Origin: Salipiger pentaromativorans
Lineage (GTDB): Bacteria > Pseudomonadota > Alphaproteobacteria > Rhodobacterales > Rhodobacteraceae
Direction of reading: 5' to 3'
DNA: 43,703 nt
Assembly (NCBI RefSeq): GCF_024721115.1
Contig: NZ_JAMDHK010000026.1
Location: forward strand, 1-43,703
Shown: positions 42,479-43,703 of the stretch, piece after piece
How positions within the stretch are numbered: position 1 is the stretch's first letter
How the letters are laid out: each line of letters starts with the position of its first letter
Translations under genes and position numbers: made by a program
The notes under the pieces: generated by a model
The model's input: the letters and a program-made list of their open reading frames with translations, nothing else
Databases searched by the model: none
Told to the model about the DNA's origin: nothing

Positions 42479-43509
42479 GCCGGATCGCCGACGCGCTTCT
42501 CGGGCAGGCGCAAAGCTGCGCCCGGCTGGACTCGCCCTTCATGGCGCGGCTGTTGTCGGGGCTGGCTGCGGATTGGCCCGACCTGCCGCTGGCCCGGAGA
42601 CTGGCCGACTGGCCGGGCGACATCGGGTCTTCGGGGCAATCGGTGTCGCTGCGGCTGGCGGGAGGGCTGCACGCGCTGGTGCTGAGCGGGCGCGACCCCG
42701 AGCTTGCGGCGCTTTACCCGCCGCATGAGAGTTCCGACGCGGCGCTGATCGCCGGGGTGCAGGAAGCGATGGCGCGTCACGAAGCGTTTCTCGACGACTG
42801 GATGCGCCTGCCGCCGCAAACCAACGAGCTGCGCCGCAGCGCGGCGCTGATCCCGGTGGCGCTTTGGCTGACACGACGGTTCGGCCTACCGCTGCGCCTG
42901 TCCGAGATGGGGGCGAGCGGCGGGCTCAACCTGATGTTCGACCGCTACGGGCTCTGCCTCGACGGGCAGAACTTCGGTCCCGCCGATCCGGTGCTGACGC
43001 TGACGCCGGGCTGGACCGGCCCGCTGCCGCCGCAGGAGACGCTTTCGGTGATCGACCGCCGCGGCGTCGACCTGAATCCGCTCGACCCGGCCGATCCCAG
43101 CGACGCGCTTCGGCTGACGGCCTATCTCTGGGCGGATCAGGCCGAGCGGATCGCCCGCACCCGGCGCGCGATGGCGGTGGCTTCGGCGCAGGTGGACCGG
43201 GGCGATGCTGCCGCCTGGATCGAAACGCGCATGGCGGGCAACGCGCAGGGTGTTGCGCAGATGATCTATACAACCGTGGCGTGGCAGTATTTCCCCGAGG
43301 AGACGCAGGCCCGCGTCCGCCGCGCCATCGAGGCGGCGGGGGCGGCGGCGACCGAGGAGGCGCCGGTGGCCTGGCTGGGTATGGAGGCCGACGGGCGCAG
43401 CCCCGGGGCGGGGCTGAGCCTGCGGCTTTGGCCGGGCGATCGCCAGATCGCTCTGGGCCGCGCGGATTTCCATGGCCGCTGGGTGGACTGGACAGCCGCG
43501 CCGCTCTGA
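42475..43509 (+). CDS. DUF2332 family protein
   Basis: This 344-residue soluble protein matches DUF2332: [14 protein letters not shown], then [20 protein letters not shown] and [19 protein letters not shown], followed by [36 protein letters not shown] near the C-terminus. The family's function is not known. It starts at the ATGA overlap with pth and is probably co-transcribed. The C-terminal [20 protein letters not shown] and GRWVDW stretch is also seen in family members. Confidence 0.88.
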   Translation: MSRIADALLGQAQSCARLDSPFMARLLSGLAADWPDLPLARRLADWPGDIGSSGQSVSLRLAGGLHALVLSGRDPELAALYPPHESSDAALIAGVQEAMARHEAFLDDWMRLPPQTNELRRSAALIPVALWLTRRFGLPLRLSEMGASGGLNLMFDRYGLCLDGQNFGPADPVLTLTPGWTGPLPPQETLSVIDRRGVDLNPLDPADPSDALRLTAYLWADQAERIARTRRAMAVASAQVDRGDAAAWIETRMAGNAQGVAQMIYTTVAWQYFPEETQARVRRAIEAAGAAATEEAPVAWLGMEADGRSPGAGLSLRLWPGDRQIALGRADFHGRWVDWTAAPL

Positions 43510-43538
43510 GCGACGCTAGCCCCGGGAGAGACCATGCG

Positions 43539-43616
43539 ATGATCGAGAAAGCGCCCGCCATCAACGTTCTGGGAGAGCCGCTGGCGCTGTGTTCCGCCGC
43601 GCCGCTGACCGGCTAG
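43539..43616 (+). pseudogene. DUF2237 gene, interrupted after 25 codons
   Basis: The open frame encodes 25 residues, including INVLGEPLALCSAAPLTG, which is the conserved start of DUF2237 proteins; these should continue with a Phe-rich block (FFRDGCC) and a CAVM segment. Instead, a stop occurs after Thr-Gly and the following 90 bases have lower GC and encode no such continuation in any frame. The ribosome site GGGAGAG (43523-43529) is intact. So the gene looks disrupted by an insertion near 43612. Confidence 0.75.
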
Positions 43617-43703
43617 AGCGGCTCAGTTTTTCTCTGAATCGAATTGGGATTCCCATTTGGTGGCGATTGTGATTCAGGCTTCATACTGGTGAGGGAGGCC
43701 AGC
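43613..43703. mobile_element. Candidate left end of an insertion sequence
   Basis: The sequence after the interrupted DUF2237 gene changes in composition and starts with CTAGAGCGGCTCAG. It contains a 7-bp inverted repeat (CTGAATC at 43634-43640, GATTCAG at 43671-43677) and an AG-rich ribosome-site-like stretch (GAGGGAGG) at the very end of the window, as if a transposase start follows. The ends and the TA/CTAG-like junction are reminiscent of IS5-family elements, but the transposase lies outside the window so this is unproven. Confidence 0.45.

Overview
The window is about 43.7 kb of high-GC DNA from an alphaproteobacterium, most probably a Rhodobacteraceae (Roseobacter-group) species. The evidence is the gene content: an opgG-opgI-opgH-opgC cluster in the order known from Rhodobacter, a Fur-family regulator of the alphaproteobacterial Mur type beside sitABCD, and TRAP transporters with tightly overlapping genes. 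No rRNA, tRNA or CRISPR was seen. Almost every gene is intact and most operons use ATGA or GTGA stop/start overlaps. The only sign of a mobile element is at the extreme right end.

Layout from left to right. (1) eutBC, the B12-dependent ethanolamine ammonia-lyase, without other eut genes in view. (2) An iron-siderophore uptake block: CeuE-like binding protein, two FecCD permeases and an ATPase (minus strand), a DUF2218 protein (plus), a strong shared terminator, and a TonB-dependent receptor (minus). (3) cobQ for cobalamin synthesis. (4) A Fur/Mur regulator divergent from sitABCD, a manganese/iron ABC importer, with a paired inverted motif between them. (5) Single genes: pepT, a LysR regulator divergent from an NmrA-like NAD(P)-binding protein, a MATE exporter coupled to a small glyoxalase-superfamily protein, a phosphoribosyltransferase, and an M20 amidohydrolase. 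(6) A seven-gene minus-strand operon (LacI regulator, spermidine/putrescine-type ABC importer, nucleoside hydrolase, adenine deaminase) that looks like a nucleoside uptake and purine salvage unit. (7) A 528-bp gap holding a LacI-type operator and several hairpins, followed by opgGIHC for osmoregulated periplasmic glucans. (8) A MarR regulator divergent from an aromatic catabolic operon: gentisate dioxygenase, a DinB/maleylpyruvate-isomerase-like protein, fumarylpyruvate hydrolase, a glutathione-S-transferase maleylpyruvate isomerase, a three-gene TRAP transporter and a 3-hydroxybenzoate 6-monooxygenase. (9) A small IsdG-like monooxygenase, pth, a DUF2332 gene, and a DUF2237 gene cut after 25 codons by what looks like the end of an insertion sequence.

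How it fits together: the aromatic block makes a complete route from 3-hydroxybenzoate to fumarate and pyruvate, with its own candidate importer and regulator. The purine block makes a route from an imported nucleoside to free base and, for adenine, to hypoxanthine plus ammonia. EutBC needs adenosylcobalamin and CobQ helps make it. The siderophore, Mur/Sit and IsdG-like genes all concern metal supply.

The most interesting leads are the LacI-controlled Pot-type transporter operon as a nucleoside system, its nucleoside hydrolase with Tyr at the usual catalytic His position, the odd DinB protein in the gentisate operon, the out-of-frame OpgI/OpgH junction with a structured leader upstream, the inverted operator pair between mur and sitA, and the interrupted DUF2237 gene. 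All functions are inferred from reading the sequence; no database search was run.
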